Positions 35,734 through 43,063 of a stretch of 64,000 bases of DNA are shown here, one piece after another. The stretch's first letter is position 1, and each line of letters opens with the position of its first letter. A model generated the notes under the pieces. The model was not told where the DNA came from, did not search any database, and worked only from the letters and a program-made list of their open reading frames with translations. The DNA is from SYFT01 sp964471115 (GTDB lineage: Bacteria > Acidobacteriota > Vicinamibacteria > Vicinamibacterales > SCN-69-37), in contig CAYYFE010000004.1 of the NCBI GenBank assembly GCA_964471115.1, forward strand, positions 62,001 to 126,000, given 5' to 3'. Both the position numbers and the translations under genes were made by a program.

Positions 35734-36567
35734 TTACCGCCGCCCCACGCGCACGCTGCCATTCGAGGTGCGCACCTCGAGGCGCGGGCCGCCGTTGCCC
35801 AGCGTCGTCTCGAGCCGGCGCCCGATCCGGCCCTGCACGGTGACCGGGAAGTCGATGTTCAAGCTGCCGTTGTTGGTGCCGACCACGAGGTCGGCGTTGT
35901 AGGAGGAGGGAAGATCGAGGCGCGCCGACCCGTTTGACGTGATGACCGTCAGGCCGTCGCCCTCCCAGCGGCTGCCGCCCACCTGCACGTGCACCGAGCC
36001 GTTGCTCGACCGCGCGTTGACCCGGCCGCCGAGATCGGTCAGCCGAAGGCTGCCGTTGGCCGACTCCGCCGCGATCGTGCCGCGAACGCCCGTGATGTTG
36101 ACCGAGCCGTTCGACGTATCGAGGTTGAGGTCATAACTGGCGGGCACCTCCACGCGGTAGGCGACCCACCACGACTGGCCCCGCAGGCTCGACGGCCCCG
36201 TCGCCCGCAGCCGGCCATTTTCCAGCGTGACCTGCACGTCGCGGGCGAGGTCACGCGCCGCGTCGGTCGTGCGCGCACTGGCCATGACACGCGCCTGCAC
36301 GACGACGTCGCGACGCGAGGTGCCCGTGACGGCGATGCTGCCGTTCGAGGTGCTGGCTTCCAGCCGGCCGCTGCCCGATTCCTTGAGTTCGCGCACCTCG
36401 CAGAAGGTCTCGTCGCGATCGTTGTAGCGGCCGGTGTCGCGGCACCAATCCTGGTCGGACTGGGCCTGCGAGAGATGGCCGAAAGCGGTCAGTTCGTGGG
36501 TGGCAGCGGTCGTCGGGCCCGTGAGCACGAGGACAGCCAACGCGGACGGCAGAAGGATGCGGTTCAT
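35734..36567 (-). CDS. DUF4097 family beta-strand repeat protein, SNGS type
   Basis: This 277-residue protein has a signal peptide (LLPSALAVLVLTGPTTAATH) and a beta-strand repeat with the tetrapeptide SNGS recurring at regular spacing (STSNGSIAV, DTSNGSVNI, ESANGSLRL, RSSNGSVHV, ITSNGSARL, GTNNGSLNI, RTSNGSVRV). Two Cys in CRDTGRYNDRDETFC may form a disulfide. It is a paralogue of the next gene. It begins 43 bp after hisA in the same orientation, so read-through from the histidine operon is possible, although the function seems unrelated. Confidence 0.88.
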   Translation of the reverse strand: MNRILLPSALAVLVLTGPTTAATHELTAFGHLSQAQSDQDWCRDTGRYNDRDETFCEVRELKESGSGRLEASTSNGSIAVTGTSRRDVVVQARVMASARTTDAARDLARDVQVTLENGRLRATGPSSLRGQSWWVAYRVEVPASYDLNLDTSNGSVNITGVRGTIAAESANGSLRLTDLGGRVNARSSNGSVHVQVGGSRWEGDGLTVITSNGSARLDLPSSYNADLVVGTNNGSLNIDFPVTVQGRIGRRLETTLGNGGPRLEVRTSNGSVRVGRR

Positions 36568-36610
36568 GGCAGGGTTGGACGGACCCGCCCCGCGGCGCGT
36601 TGCCTCAGGC

Positions 36611-37309
36611 TCAGGATGGCCGGGCGATGTCCCCGAGGCCGATGGCGCCCGTATACACGGCCATCCCCACCACGGCGTCGATGCCGAGTCGATCCAGGGC
36701 CTCCACCTCATCCATCGATCGGATGCCGCCCGCGGCCACGACTTTGCGCGGCGTGGCGCCGGCCACGGCCAGCACGGCATCCAGATTCAGCCCGCGCATC
36801 GTTCCCTCGGTGTCGACGTGCGTGTAGAGAAACCCGCCCACGTGCGGGGAGAGCGCGCGCACGGCGTCCACGGCCGTCACCGTGGTGGTGGTCTTCCAGC
36901 CGTGAATCGTCACGAAGCCGGCGCGGCTGTCGACCGCGGCGAGCAGCCGGTCTTCGCCGCAGGCCTCGGCGAACTGCGCCGCCTCCGTGACGCGAACAGC
37001 GTCGAGTGTGAACAGCGACGAGCCCAGGATTACCCGACGGGCCCCGGCCTCGTCGAGCAGCGCGCGGGCGCGATCGATTGACCGCACGCCGCCGCCCACC
37101 TGGCAGGGGATCCGATCGCACACGTATCGCACGAGGGCCGCGTTCTCACCGCGCCCCATCGCCGCATCCAGATCGATGACCTGGACGATGGGGAAGTGCG
37201 CGAACCGGGCAATCCAGCCGTCGAGGTCGTCGCTTTCAAGGGCGAGGCGCTCGCCCTGGACGAGCTGGACCACGCGGCCGTTCATCAGATCGATGGAGGG
37301 AATCAGCAT
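36611..37309 (-). CDS. hisA: HisA, ProFAR isomerase
   Basis: This 232-residue TIM barrel has MLIPSIDLMNGRVVQLVQG at the start, including the catalytic Asp8 and the KGD-like segment replaced by QGE. DAAMGRGEN, VGGGVRS and AAGGIRSMDEVEAL are the phosphate-binding segments. It isomerises 5'-ProFAR to PRFAR, the fourth step of histidine synthesis. Its ATG overlaps the hisF stop. It is the last his gene of the operon, an order (F before A) less common than A-F. Confidence 0.95.
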   Translation of the reverse strand: MLIPSIDLMNGRVVQLVQGERLALESDDLDGWIARFAHFPIVQVIDLDAAMGRGENAALVRYVCDRIPCQVGGGVRSIDRARALLDEAGARRVILGSSLFTLDAVRVTEAAQFAEACGEDRLLAAVDSRAGFVTIHGWKTTTTVTAVDAVRALSPHVGGFLYTHVDTEGTMRGLNLDAVLAVAGATPRKVVAAGGIRSMDEVEALDRLGIDAVVGMAVYTGAIGLGDIARPS

Positions 37310-38061
37310 TGGCGCACCGGGATGCCGCGAGCGGCGAGTGAGGACTTCAGATCACGCACGGCGTGTTCCGAGAAGTGGAAGACCGACGCCGCCAGTGCGG
37401 CGTCAGCGCGGCCGGTCAGGAACGCGTCCGCGAAGTGGTCGAATGTGCCCGCGCCTCCCGAGGCAATGACGGGAATGCCGACGACGTCGCTGACGGCGGA
37501 GGTGAGCGGGAGATCAAAGCCCGCCTTCGTGCCATCGCGGTCGATGGACGTCAGCAGAATCTCGCCGGCGCCGCGCGCCTGCGCCTCTCGCGCCCAGCCG
37601 ATGGCGTCGATGGATTCGCGGCTCGTGCCGCTGCGGGAGTACACGACAAATCGGCCGTCCACCGTGGCGGCGTCGATCGCGACGATGACCGCCTGCGATC
37701 CGTACCGCTGCGCCAGCGCCGAGATGAGCGCGGGTTCCCGCAGCGCGGCGCTGTTGATCGAGACCTTGTCCGCACCGCTGTCAAACGCCGCGCGCGCATC
37801 CTCCATCGTCCTGATGCCGCCGCCGACCGTCAGCGGAATGAACAGCTCGCGCGCGACGGATTCGACGGTGGCCAGGAAGGTGCCGCGATTTTCGAGCGTG
37901 GCCGTGATGTCGAGCAGGACCAGTTCGTCGATCCCTTCGATGTTGTAGCGCGCGGCCAGAGCGGCCGGATCGCCCGCCTGGCGCAGGTCGCCGAAGTTCA
38001 CGCCCTTGACGACACGGCCGTCGCGCACGTCGAGACAGGCGATGATGCGTTTGGCCAGCAT
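37303..38061 (-). CDS. hisF: HisF, imidazole glycerol phosphate synthase cyclase subunit
   Basis: This 252-residue TIM barrel opens MLAKRIIACLDVRDGRVVKGVNF with catalytic Asp11. AIDAATVDG supplies the second catalytic Asp (near 130), and LTVGGGIRTMEDARA, GADKVSINS and VIASGGAGTFDHF bind phosphate. With HisH it converts PRFAR plus glutamine-derived ammonia to IGP and AICAR. It is separated from hisH by one base and overlaps hisA. Confidence 0.97.
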   Translation of the reverse strand: MLAKRIIACLDVRDGRVVKGVNFGDLRQAGDPAALAARYNIEGIDELVLLDITATLENRGTFLATVESVARELFIPLTVGGGIRTMEDARAAFDSGADKVSINSAALREPALISALAQRYGSQAVIVAIDAATVDGRFVVYSRSGTSRESIDAIGWAREAQARGAGEILLTSIDRDGTKAGFDLPLTSAVSDVVGIPVIASGGAGTFDHFADAFLTGRADAALAASVFHFSEHAVRDLKSSLAARGIPVRQC

Positions 38062-38062
38062 G

Positions 38063-38683
38063 TCAGCGGCCCTCCCTGGCGACGGCGATGAACGCGCGTA
38101 GCACGGCCAGCCCGGCGCCGCCGGATTTTTCCGGATGCCACTGCGCGCCGAAGATGTGGCTGCGCTCCACCACCGACGCGAACGTCGCGCCGTGGCTCGT
38201 CAACGCCACGGCGTCGTCACCGGCCGGCGCCGCAAAGGAATGTGTGAAGTATGCAAACGCGCGGTCGGGCACCTCTGCCAGCAGGCGCGACGACCGGGCC
38301 GTGCGCTCGAGCTGATTCCAGCCGACGTGCGGAATCTTGATCCCCCGACCGGCCGGCAATGCGAAACAGCGGCCCGGGAAGACGCCGAGGCCCGGCAGGG
38401 TCGGCGCCTCGTCGCTGCCCTCGAAGAGCCACTGCATGCCGAGGCAGATGCCGAGCAGCGGGATTCCGTCGTCGACGCGCGCACGGATGGCGCTCCGCCA
38501 CGAGTCATCCAGCGCCGCGGTCGCGTGGAAATGGCCGACCCCCGGGACGACCAGCGCGTCAGCGTCGGCGACGTCGCGTGGTGTCGTGGCTCTGGTGAGA
38601 GAGGCGTCGGGAGCCACGGCGTGCAGCGCCTTGATGACCGACGCAAGGTTCCCCGCACCGTAGTCGACGACGGCCAGGCGCAT
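38063..38683 (-). CDS. hisH: HisH, imidazole glycerol phosphate synthase glutaminase subunit
   Basis: This 206-residue class I glutamine amidotransferase has the nucleophile Cys in LLGICLGMQWLFEG and the His-Glu pair in FGAQWHPEKSG. The N-terminus RLAVVDYGAGNLASVIKAL is typical. It delivers ammonia to HisF. Its ATG overlaps the hisB stop by one base. Confidence 0.97.
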   Translation of the reverse strand: MRLAVVDYGAGNLASVIKALHAVAPDASLTRATTPRDVADADALVVPGVGHFHATAALDDSWRSAIRARVDDGIPLLGICLGMQWLFEGSDEAPTLPGLGVFPGRCFALPAGRGIKIPHVGWNQLERTARSSRLLAEVPDRAFAYFTHSFAAPAGDDAVALTSHGATFASVVERSHIFGAQWHPEKSGGAGLAVLRAFIAVAREGR

Positions 38684-39270
38684 TACAGCAGCCCCTTGGT
38701 GGAGGGCAGCGTGCGGGCCAGCCGGCGGTCGCGGGCGACGGCGAAGCGCAGCGCGCGGGCAAAGGCCTTGAACGTGGCTTCGACCTTGTGGTGGCTCGAG
38801 CGGCCGTATAGCACCTTCAGGTGGACGTTGGCGCGTGCGGCGGCGGCAAAACCTTCAAAGAAGTCCTGCACCAGTTCCGTCGGCAGGTCGCCGACCTTTG
38901 CGGCCGGCGACTTCAGGTCGACGACGGCGTAGGGCCGGCCTGACAGATCGATGGCCGCCACCGCCAGCGTTTCGTCCATCGGCATGACGAAATAGCCCGC
39001 GCGGTAGATGCCGCGTTTGGCGCCGAGGGCAGCCGCGACCGCCTCGCCCAGCGCGATGCCGGCGTCTTCGACGGTGTGGTGCGCGTCCACATCGAGATCG
39101 CCGTCCACGCGCAGGCGGAGGTCGAATCCGCCGTGACGCGTGAACAGTTCCAGCATGTGATCGAGGAAGCGGATGCCCGTGGCGACCTCGTACCGGCCAC
39201 GTCCGTCGAGGACGAGCCGCCCGTCGATGCGGGTTTCGGTGGTGTGTCTTCGGATGACGGCTTTACGCAA
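38683..39270 (-). CDS. hisB: HisB, imidazoleglycerol-phosphate dehydratase (monofunctional)
   Basis: This 195-residue dehydratase has both metal-binding HH motifs, DAHHTVEDAGIALG and SHHKVEATFKAFARAL, and the opening VIRRHTTETRI. It lacks the N-terminal histidinol phosphatase domain of enterobacterial HisB, and no separate phosphatase (hisN/hisK) lies in the operon. The start is TTG, chosen because GGAGG (complement of 39277-39281) lies six bases upstream and no ATG fits. The start overlaps the end of hisC. Confidence 0.96.
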   Translation of the reverse strand: MRKAVIRRHTTETRIDGRLVLDGRGRYEVATGIRFLDHMLELFTRHGGFDLRLRVDGDLDVDAHHTVEDAGIALGEAVAAALGAKRGIYRAGYFVMPMDETLAVAAIDLSGRPYAVVDLKSPAAKVGDLPTELVQDFFEGFAAAARANVHLKVLYGRSSHHKVEATFKAFARALRFAVARDRRLARTLPSTKGLL

Positions 39271-40315
39271 GCAGGGCCTCCAGCGCCGTCAGGCACGTGT
39301 CGGTGGACTCGAGTGTTCCGGCGGTGATGCGGACGCAGCCGACGCAGCCGGGTGCCGACGAGCGATCGCGGATGAAGATCTGTTGTTCGGCCAGTTGGTG
39401 CGTGAGTGTCGTCGCGCGATCGCCGATACGAATGAGCACGAAGTTGGCGTCCGAGCGCCAGTAGGGAAATCCGAGGCGGTCGCACCACGCGTAGATGCGT
39501 TCGCGTGAGGCCTTCACGGTGGCGACGTACGCGTCGAGCCATGGCTGATCGTCGAGTGCCGCCTCGAGCGCCGTGGTGGCCGCGATGTTCAGGCTGAACG
39601 GCGGCAGCAGCTCGCGGATCGGCGCCAGCGCGTCCGGGTGCGCGACGAGTGCGCCGATGCGCAGCGCGGCGAGGCCATGGCCCTTGGCGAACGTGCGGCC
39701 GACGATGAGGTTGCGGTGGCGTTCGAGCGCCGGCCCGATGATCGTGCGGCCCGAGAAGTCCGCGTAGGCCTCGTCGACCAGCACCGTCGCCGGCGCGGCC
39801 GCCTGGGCGATGGTCTCGATCGCTCCCGGAGGGATGGCCAACCCGGTCGGATTGTTCGGGTCGGTGAGGTAGACGATGGCCGCCTGCCGCGCCGCGTCTG
39901 TGATGTCGTCGAGTGGGAACGCGAAGTCCGTCCGCGGCGCGATGCGCACGACCGGCAGCCCGACCGCCTCCGCGCAGATGGCGTACATCTCGAACGCCGG
40001 CTCCGCCACAACACAGGAAAATGACGTCGGGTGGCTTTTTCGGTCGAAAAAGCCACCCGACGTCATTTTCTTGGCGGCTTCCGCGGCCGTCACGTGCAGC
40101 CCCTCGTCCAGGCCGTTGACCAGCTGGAGCCAGCCTGGTTCGACGCCGAAGTAACGGGCCACCCGGCTGGTTACCGCGAAATAATCCGGATAACTCGCGA
40201 TCTGTGAACCAGTTAGCGACCGCAGGGCTTCGAGGACCCGCGGCGAGCAGCCGGCGGTGTTTTCGTTGAGGTGCAGCCGCAATCCAGCGCGGCGTTCAGG
40301 CGCCTGGTAGGTCAT
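39263..40315 (-). CDS. hisC: HisC, histidinol-phosphate aminotransferase, with an 18-codon palindromic insertion
   Basis: This 350-residue PLP aminotransferase (fold type I) starts at ATG 40315, with AGGAGG at 40321-40326. It has YLTDPNNPTGLAIP, DEAYADFSG and the Schiff-base Lys in TFAKGHGLAALRIG. Residues ~83-100 (KMTSGGFFDRKSHPTSFS) are encoded by a 54-bp palindrome and lie between the DEG helix and CVVAEPAFEMY. The equivalent connection in Escherichia coli HisC is about 14 residues shorter. The frame is kept, no active-site motif is interrupted, and the gene looks functional. The ATG overlaps the hisD stop (TAATG). Confidence 0.95.
   Translation of the reverse strand: MTYQAPERRAGLRLHLNENTAGCSPRVLEALRSLTGSQIASYPDYFAVTSRVARYFGVEPGWLQLVNGLDEGLHVTAAEAAKKMTSGGFFDRKSHPTSFSCVVAEPAFEMYAICAEAVGLPVVRIAPRTDFAFPLDDITDAARQAAIVYLTDPNNPTGLAIPPGAIETIAQAAAPATVLVDEAYADFSGRTIIGPALERHRNLIVGRTFAKGHGLAALRIGALVAHPDALAPIRELLPPFSLNIAATTALEAALDDQPWLDAYVATVKASRERIYAWCDRLGFPYWRSDANFVLIRIGDRATTLTHQLAEQQIFIRDRSSAPGCVGCVRITAGTLESTDTCLTALEALLA
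40017..40070. repeat. 54-bp palindromic element inserted in frame within hisC
   Basis: Perfect 24-bp inverted arms (40017-40040 and 40047-40070) surround the six-base loop CGGTCG. Each arm reads GAAAATGACGTCGGGTGGC followed by TTTTT. The length is a multiple of three and all six-frame stops are avoided in the hisC frame. The copy at 40328-40381 is the same element with minor changes. Confidence 0.95.
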
Positions 40316-41607
40316 TAGGCCCTCCTGGAAAAGACGTCGGGTGACTTTTTCGTCGAGAAATGCCACCCGACGTCATTTTTTGCCCTGGCGGCAATGGAGG
40401 CGGCGTGCAGGGTCAGGCCTTCGGCCGTGGCCAGGGTGAGGGCGGCGGGGGCGATGGCGGACAGGCCGCGGCGCGACACGGTCTGGACGGCGAAGGTCCG
40501 CACGAAGTCGGCGGTCGACAGTCCCCCGCGAAAACGCGCGGCGCCGCCGGTGGGCAGCACGTGGTTCGATCCCGTGGCGTAGTCGCCCGCGGCCTGCACA
40601 CTCCAGTCGCCCACGAAGATCGTACCTGCGGCCGCGACGGCCTCCGCATCGGCCGCCGTGTCGACCACCAGGTGCTCCGGCGCGAGGCGATTGACCACGT
40701 CAATCGCCTCGCGCCGTGTGCGCGTCACCACGACCGCGCCGTTCCGGCGCATCGCCGCGCGCGCCGGCCCGTCGGCCGGCATCCGCCGGCCGACGGCCGC
40801 CGCCACCTCCCGCGCCAGCGTCTCGCGCGTGGTCACGAACACCGCGCGCGCGTCGGGATCGTGCTCGGCCTGCGCCAGCAGGTCGAGCGCGATCCACTCC
40901 GGGCGCCCGCGGTCCGACCACACCACGATCTCGCTGGGCCCCGCGTGCACATCAATCGGACAATCGCGCGCCACCAGCGACTTGGCCGCGGCCACCCACG
41001 CATTGCCCGGGCCGACAATCCGGTCGGCCCTGGCGATGCGTGCCGTCCCGTACGCCAGCGCCGCAATCGCCTGCGCGCCGCCCATCTGCCACACCTCGGT
41101 CGCGCCGGCCTCCACGGCCGCGCACAGGACCGTCGCATCCGGCCGCGGGCACACGACGACAATCTCGCGCACGCCGGCGACGACGGCCGGTACCACGGTC
41201 ATGATGAGCGTCGACGGCAGCGGATACCGGCCGCCCGGCACGTAACAGCCGACGCGGGCCAGCGGCGCGACGCGTTGCTCGATCCGCACCCCCGGCGCGG
41301 GCCGCACCACGCACGGCCGCGGCCGCTGCGCGGCCGCGACCGCGCGGACGTGGGCGATCGCGACGCGGATCGCGTCGCGCACCTCGCGCGGGGTGGCGCG
41401 CCATCCCGCGCGCAGCTCCGCGCGCGAGAGCCGCCTGGGCGCGGCGCCATCGAGGCGCCGCGCCCAGGCGTCCAGCGCGCGATCGCCCCGGCGGCGCACA
41501 TCGGCGACGATGCGCGCCGCCTGCGCCTCGACACGGGGCGCGCGCGCCTGGTCGCGGGCGACCAGGCGCGTCAGGGCACGGGTGTCAGTACTCTGGATGA
41601 TGCGCAT
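40315..41607 (-). CDS. hisD: HisD, histidinol dehydrogenase, with element-encoded C-terminal tail
   Basis: This 430-residue enzyme starts at an ATG overlapping the hisG TGA. The signature regions are VGCYVPGGRYPLPST, QMGGAQAIAALAYGT, GPGNAWVAAAKSLV, DVHAGPSEIVVW (zinc/His site) and APEHLVVDT. It oxidises histidinol to histidine in two NAD steps. The normal family ending (TAEGLTLHAASIAARA) is followed by about 21 extra residues (KNDVGWHFSTKKSPDVFSRR and A) encoded by a palindromic element plus the hisC ribosome-binding site, read in a different frame from the hisC copy. Confidence 0.96.
   Translation of the reverse strand: MRIIQSTDTRALTRLVARDQARAPRVEAQAARIVADVRRRGDRALDAWARRLDGAAPRRLSRAELRAGWRATPREVRDAIRVAIAHVRAVAAAQRPRPCVVRPAPGVRIEQRVAPLARVGCYVPGGRYPLPSTLIMTVVPAVVAGVREIVVVCPRPDATVLCAAVEAGATEVWQMGGAQAIAALAYGTARIARADRIVGPGNAWVAAAKSLVARDCPIDVHAGPSEIVVWSDRGRPEWIALDLLAQAEHDPDARAVFVTTRETLAREVAAAVGRRMPADGPARAAMRRNGAVVVTRTRREAIDVVNRLAPEHLVVDTAADAEAVAAAGTIFVGDWSVQAAGDYATGSNHVLPTGGAARFRGGLSTADFVRTFAVQTVSRRGLSAIAPAALTLATAEGLTLHAASIAARAKNDVGWHFSTKKSPDVFSRRA
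40328..40381. repeat. Palindromic element, second copy, at the hisD-hisC junction
   Basis: This 54-bp stretch aligns with the hisC element; one T is missing in the left arm and a few bases differ near the loop, so pairing is imperfect. The shared core GACGTCGGGTG...CACCCGACGTC is intact. It ends immediately before the AGGAGG of hisC, so it extends HisD without damaging translation of hisC. Confidence 0.93.
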
Positions 41608-42503
41608 CACAACACGATCTTGTTGAGGGGATATTCCACGATGCCCTGCGCGCGCGCGGCCTTGAGCCGCGGAATCAGTTCGCGCACGGTGCGCTCCTCG
41701 ATGATGGTGTTCACCGCCACCCACTCGTCATCGGCCAGCGCGGAGATCGTGGGACGCTGCAGCGCCGGCAGCAGGCCCAGGACGCCGGGCAGATCCACGC
41801 GCGTGACGTTGAGCATCAGTCCCACGCGGCCTTGGGCCTCGATGGCCGCGCGCAGCAGCACCGCGATGTTGTCGATCTTGGTGCGCTTCCACGCGTCGGC
41901 CAGGGCCGCCGGGTTCGCGATGAACTGCGTGTTTGATTCCATCAGCGTGTCGATGACCCGCAGACGATTGGCGCGCAGCGACGATCCGGTTTCGGTCACC
42001 TCGACGATTGCGTCGGCCAGCACCGGGGGCTTCACTTCGGTCGCGCCCCAGGAGAACTCGACGTTGACCGAGACACCCAGCCGCCGAAAGTACGATTCGG
42101 TGGCGCGCACCAGTTCGGTCGCCACGGTCTTGCCCTCGAGGTCCTGCGGCGTGCGGAACGGCGACTCCTCGGGGACGGCCAGCACCCAGCGCACCTTGCC
42201 GAACGACTGCTTGGCGTAGACCAGATCCGCGACCGGCACGACCGACGAGGGCCCGTCGGGTGACGGCCGCTGCGCGTCGTGTTCGGCGATCCAGTCCTGG
42301 CCGGTCAATCCGGCATCCAGCACCCCGTCGGCCACATACCGCGCCATTTCCTGCGCGCGGATGAGCATGCATTCGATCTCCGGGTCGTCAATCGCCGGGA
42401 AATACGATCGCGTCGACGTGTAGATGTTGAACCCGGCCCGCGCGAACAACTGGACGGTGGCGTCCTGCAGTGAGCCCTTGGGAATGCCCAGTCGCAACTT
42501 CAT
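41607..42503 (-). CDS. hisG: HisG, ATP phosphoribosyltransferase (long form)
   Basis: This 298-residue enzyme opens MKLRLGIPKGSLQDATVQLF and continues with VADGVLDAGLTGQDWI. The C-terminal ~75 residues (LMLNVTRVDLPGVLGLLPAL through EYPLNKIVL) form the regulatory HisG_C domain, so this is the long, histidine-feedback-inhibited type that needs no HisZ. It catalyses the first committed step, ATP plus PRPP to PR-ATP. It overlaps hisI by four bases and hisD by one. Confidence 0.97.
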   Translation of the reverse strand: MKLRLGIPKGSLQDATVQLFARAGFNIYTSTRSYFPAIDDPEIECMLIRAQEMARYVADGVLDAGLTGQDWIAEHDAQRPSPDGPSSVVPVADLVYAKQSFGKVRWVLAVPEESPFRTPQDLEGKTVATELVRATESYFRRLGVSVNVEFSWGATEVKPPVLADAIVEVTETGSSLRANRLRVIDTLMESNTQFIANPAALADAWKRTKIDNIAVLLRAAIEAQGRVGLMLNVTRVDLPGVLGLLPALQRPTISALADDEWVAVNTIIEERTVRELIPRLKAARAQGIVEYPLNKIVL

Positions 42504-42832
42504 CGCGCACCGCCTTCGGTGGTGACCGGCACGAAACAGCTGCGCCGCTGCAGGTGGCACACCAGGCCATCGCCTTCGCGCCGCACCCGCACCAGCACCG
42601 TGTCATCGTCGCAGTCGGTCCAGAGCGAGACGACCGCCAGCCGGTTGCCGGAGGTCTCGCCCTTGGTCCACAGCGTGTTGCGGCTGCGCGAGAAAAACGT
42701 CGCGTACCCGGTGTCGAGCGTCCGCCGGTACGCCTCGTCGTTCATGAAGCCCACCATCAGCACCTCGCCGGAAGTGTCGTCCTGGATGACGGCGGGAATG
42801 AGCCCGTTGAGTTTTGAAAAATCCACAGCCAC
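42500..42832 (-). CDS. hisI: HisI, phosphoribosyl-AMP cyclohydrolase (single domain)
   Basis: This protein has about 110 residues. DFSKLNGLIPAVIQDDTSGEVLMVGFMN, the zinc/metal region LWTDCDDDTVLVRV and CHLQRRSCFV are the family signatures. It opens the purine ring of PR-AMP. No HisE pyrophosphatase domain is fused. Two in-frame GTG codons (42832 and 42826) are possible starts; AAGGA lies ten bases before the first and GAGG eight before the second. It is the first structural gene after the his leader terminator. Confidence 0.93.
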   Translation of the reverse strand: MAVDFSKLNGLIPAVIQDDTSGEVLMVGFMNDEAYRRTLDTGYATFFSRSRNTLWTKGETSGNRLAVVSLWTDCDDDTVLVRVRREGDGLVCHLQRRSCFVPVTTEGGAR

Positions 42833-42870
42833 TGCCTCGTTGTCCTTCTCTTCGCGCGGATCGGGCAGGG

Positions 42871-42907
42871 CCTGAAAACACAAAACCCCGCCAGGTCCGG
42901 CGGGGTT
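42871..42907 (-). terminator. his operon attenuator terminator
   Basis: On the minus strand AACCCCGCC (42907-42899), loop GGACCT, and GGCGGGGTT (42892-42884) form a perfect nine-bp stem, followed by TTGTGTTTTC. It lies between the His-rich leader peptide and hisI, as expected for transcription attenuation. A second small hairpin (TCGAGT/ACTCGA, 42933-42915) lies between the leader stop and this terminator. Confidence 0.88.
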
Positions 42908-42940
42908 GTGATTGTCGAGTGTGTGAGACTCGAGAACGCG

Positions 42941-43012
42941 CTAGGCGCAACTCCACCGGCCGGTCAGATGACCGTGATGATGGTGGTGGAGATGGTGCAG
43001 CGCGAACATCAT
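42941..43012 (-). CDS. hisL: his operon leader peptide
   Basis: This 23-residue open frame begins MMFALHHLHHHHHGH, with eight His in eleven positions, and ends ...WSCA then TAG. This is the regulatory peptide of his attenuation: ribosome stalling at His codons when charged tRNA-His is scarce prevents formation of the downstream terminator. No Shine-Dalgarno is seen; the predicted transcription start is only a few bases before the first ATG, so translation may be leaderless. Confidence 0.9.
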   Translation of the reverse strand: MMFALHHLHHHHHGHLTGRWSCA

Positions 43013-43021
43013 TGCCAGACG

Positions 43022-43051
43022 AGCGTAGCCAATCGCCGGCGGCTGTGTCAA
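43022..43051 (-). promoter_or_regulatory. his operon promoter (sigma-70 type)
   Basis: On the minus strand a perfect -35 TTGACA (43051-43046) is followed after 18 bases by TACGCT (43027-43022), matching three of six -10 positions including TA...T. Transcription should begin about 43012-43016, next to the leader-peptide ATG. Confidence 0.7.
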
Positions 43052-43063
43052 ATTCGCGGAATC

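Noticed and set aside
40316..40366. Longer HisC start through the palindromic element
   Set aside because: AGGAGG at 40321-40326 lies correctly before ATG 40315, and the extra residues would be element-encoded.
40328..40381. Reading the hisD-hisC palindrome as a rho-independent terminator
   Set aside because: It is within coding sequence, is followed by more his genes in the same operon, and the same element occurs inside hisC, where termination would be harmful.
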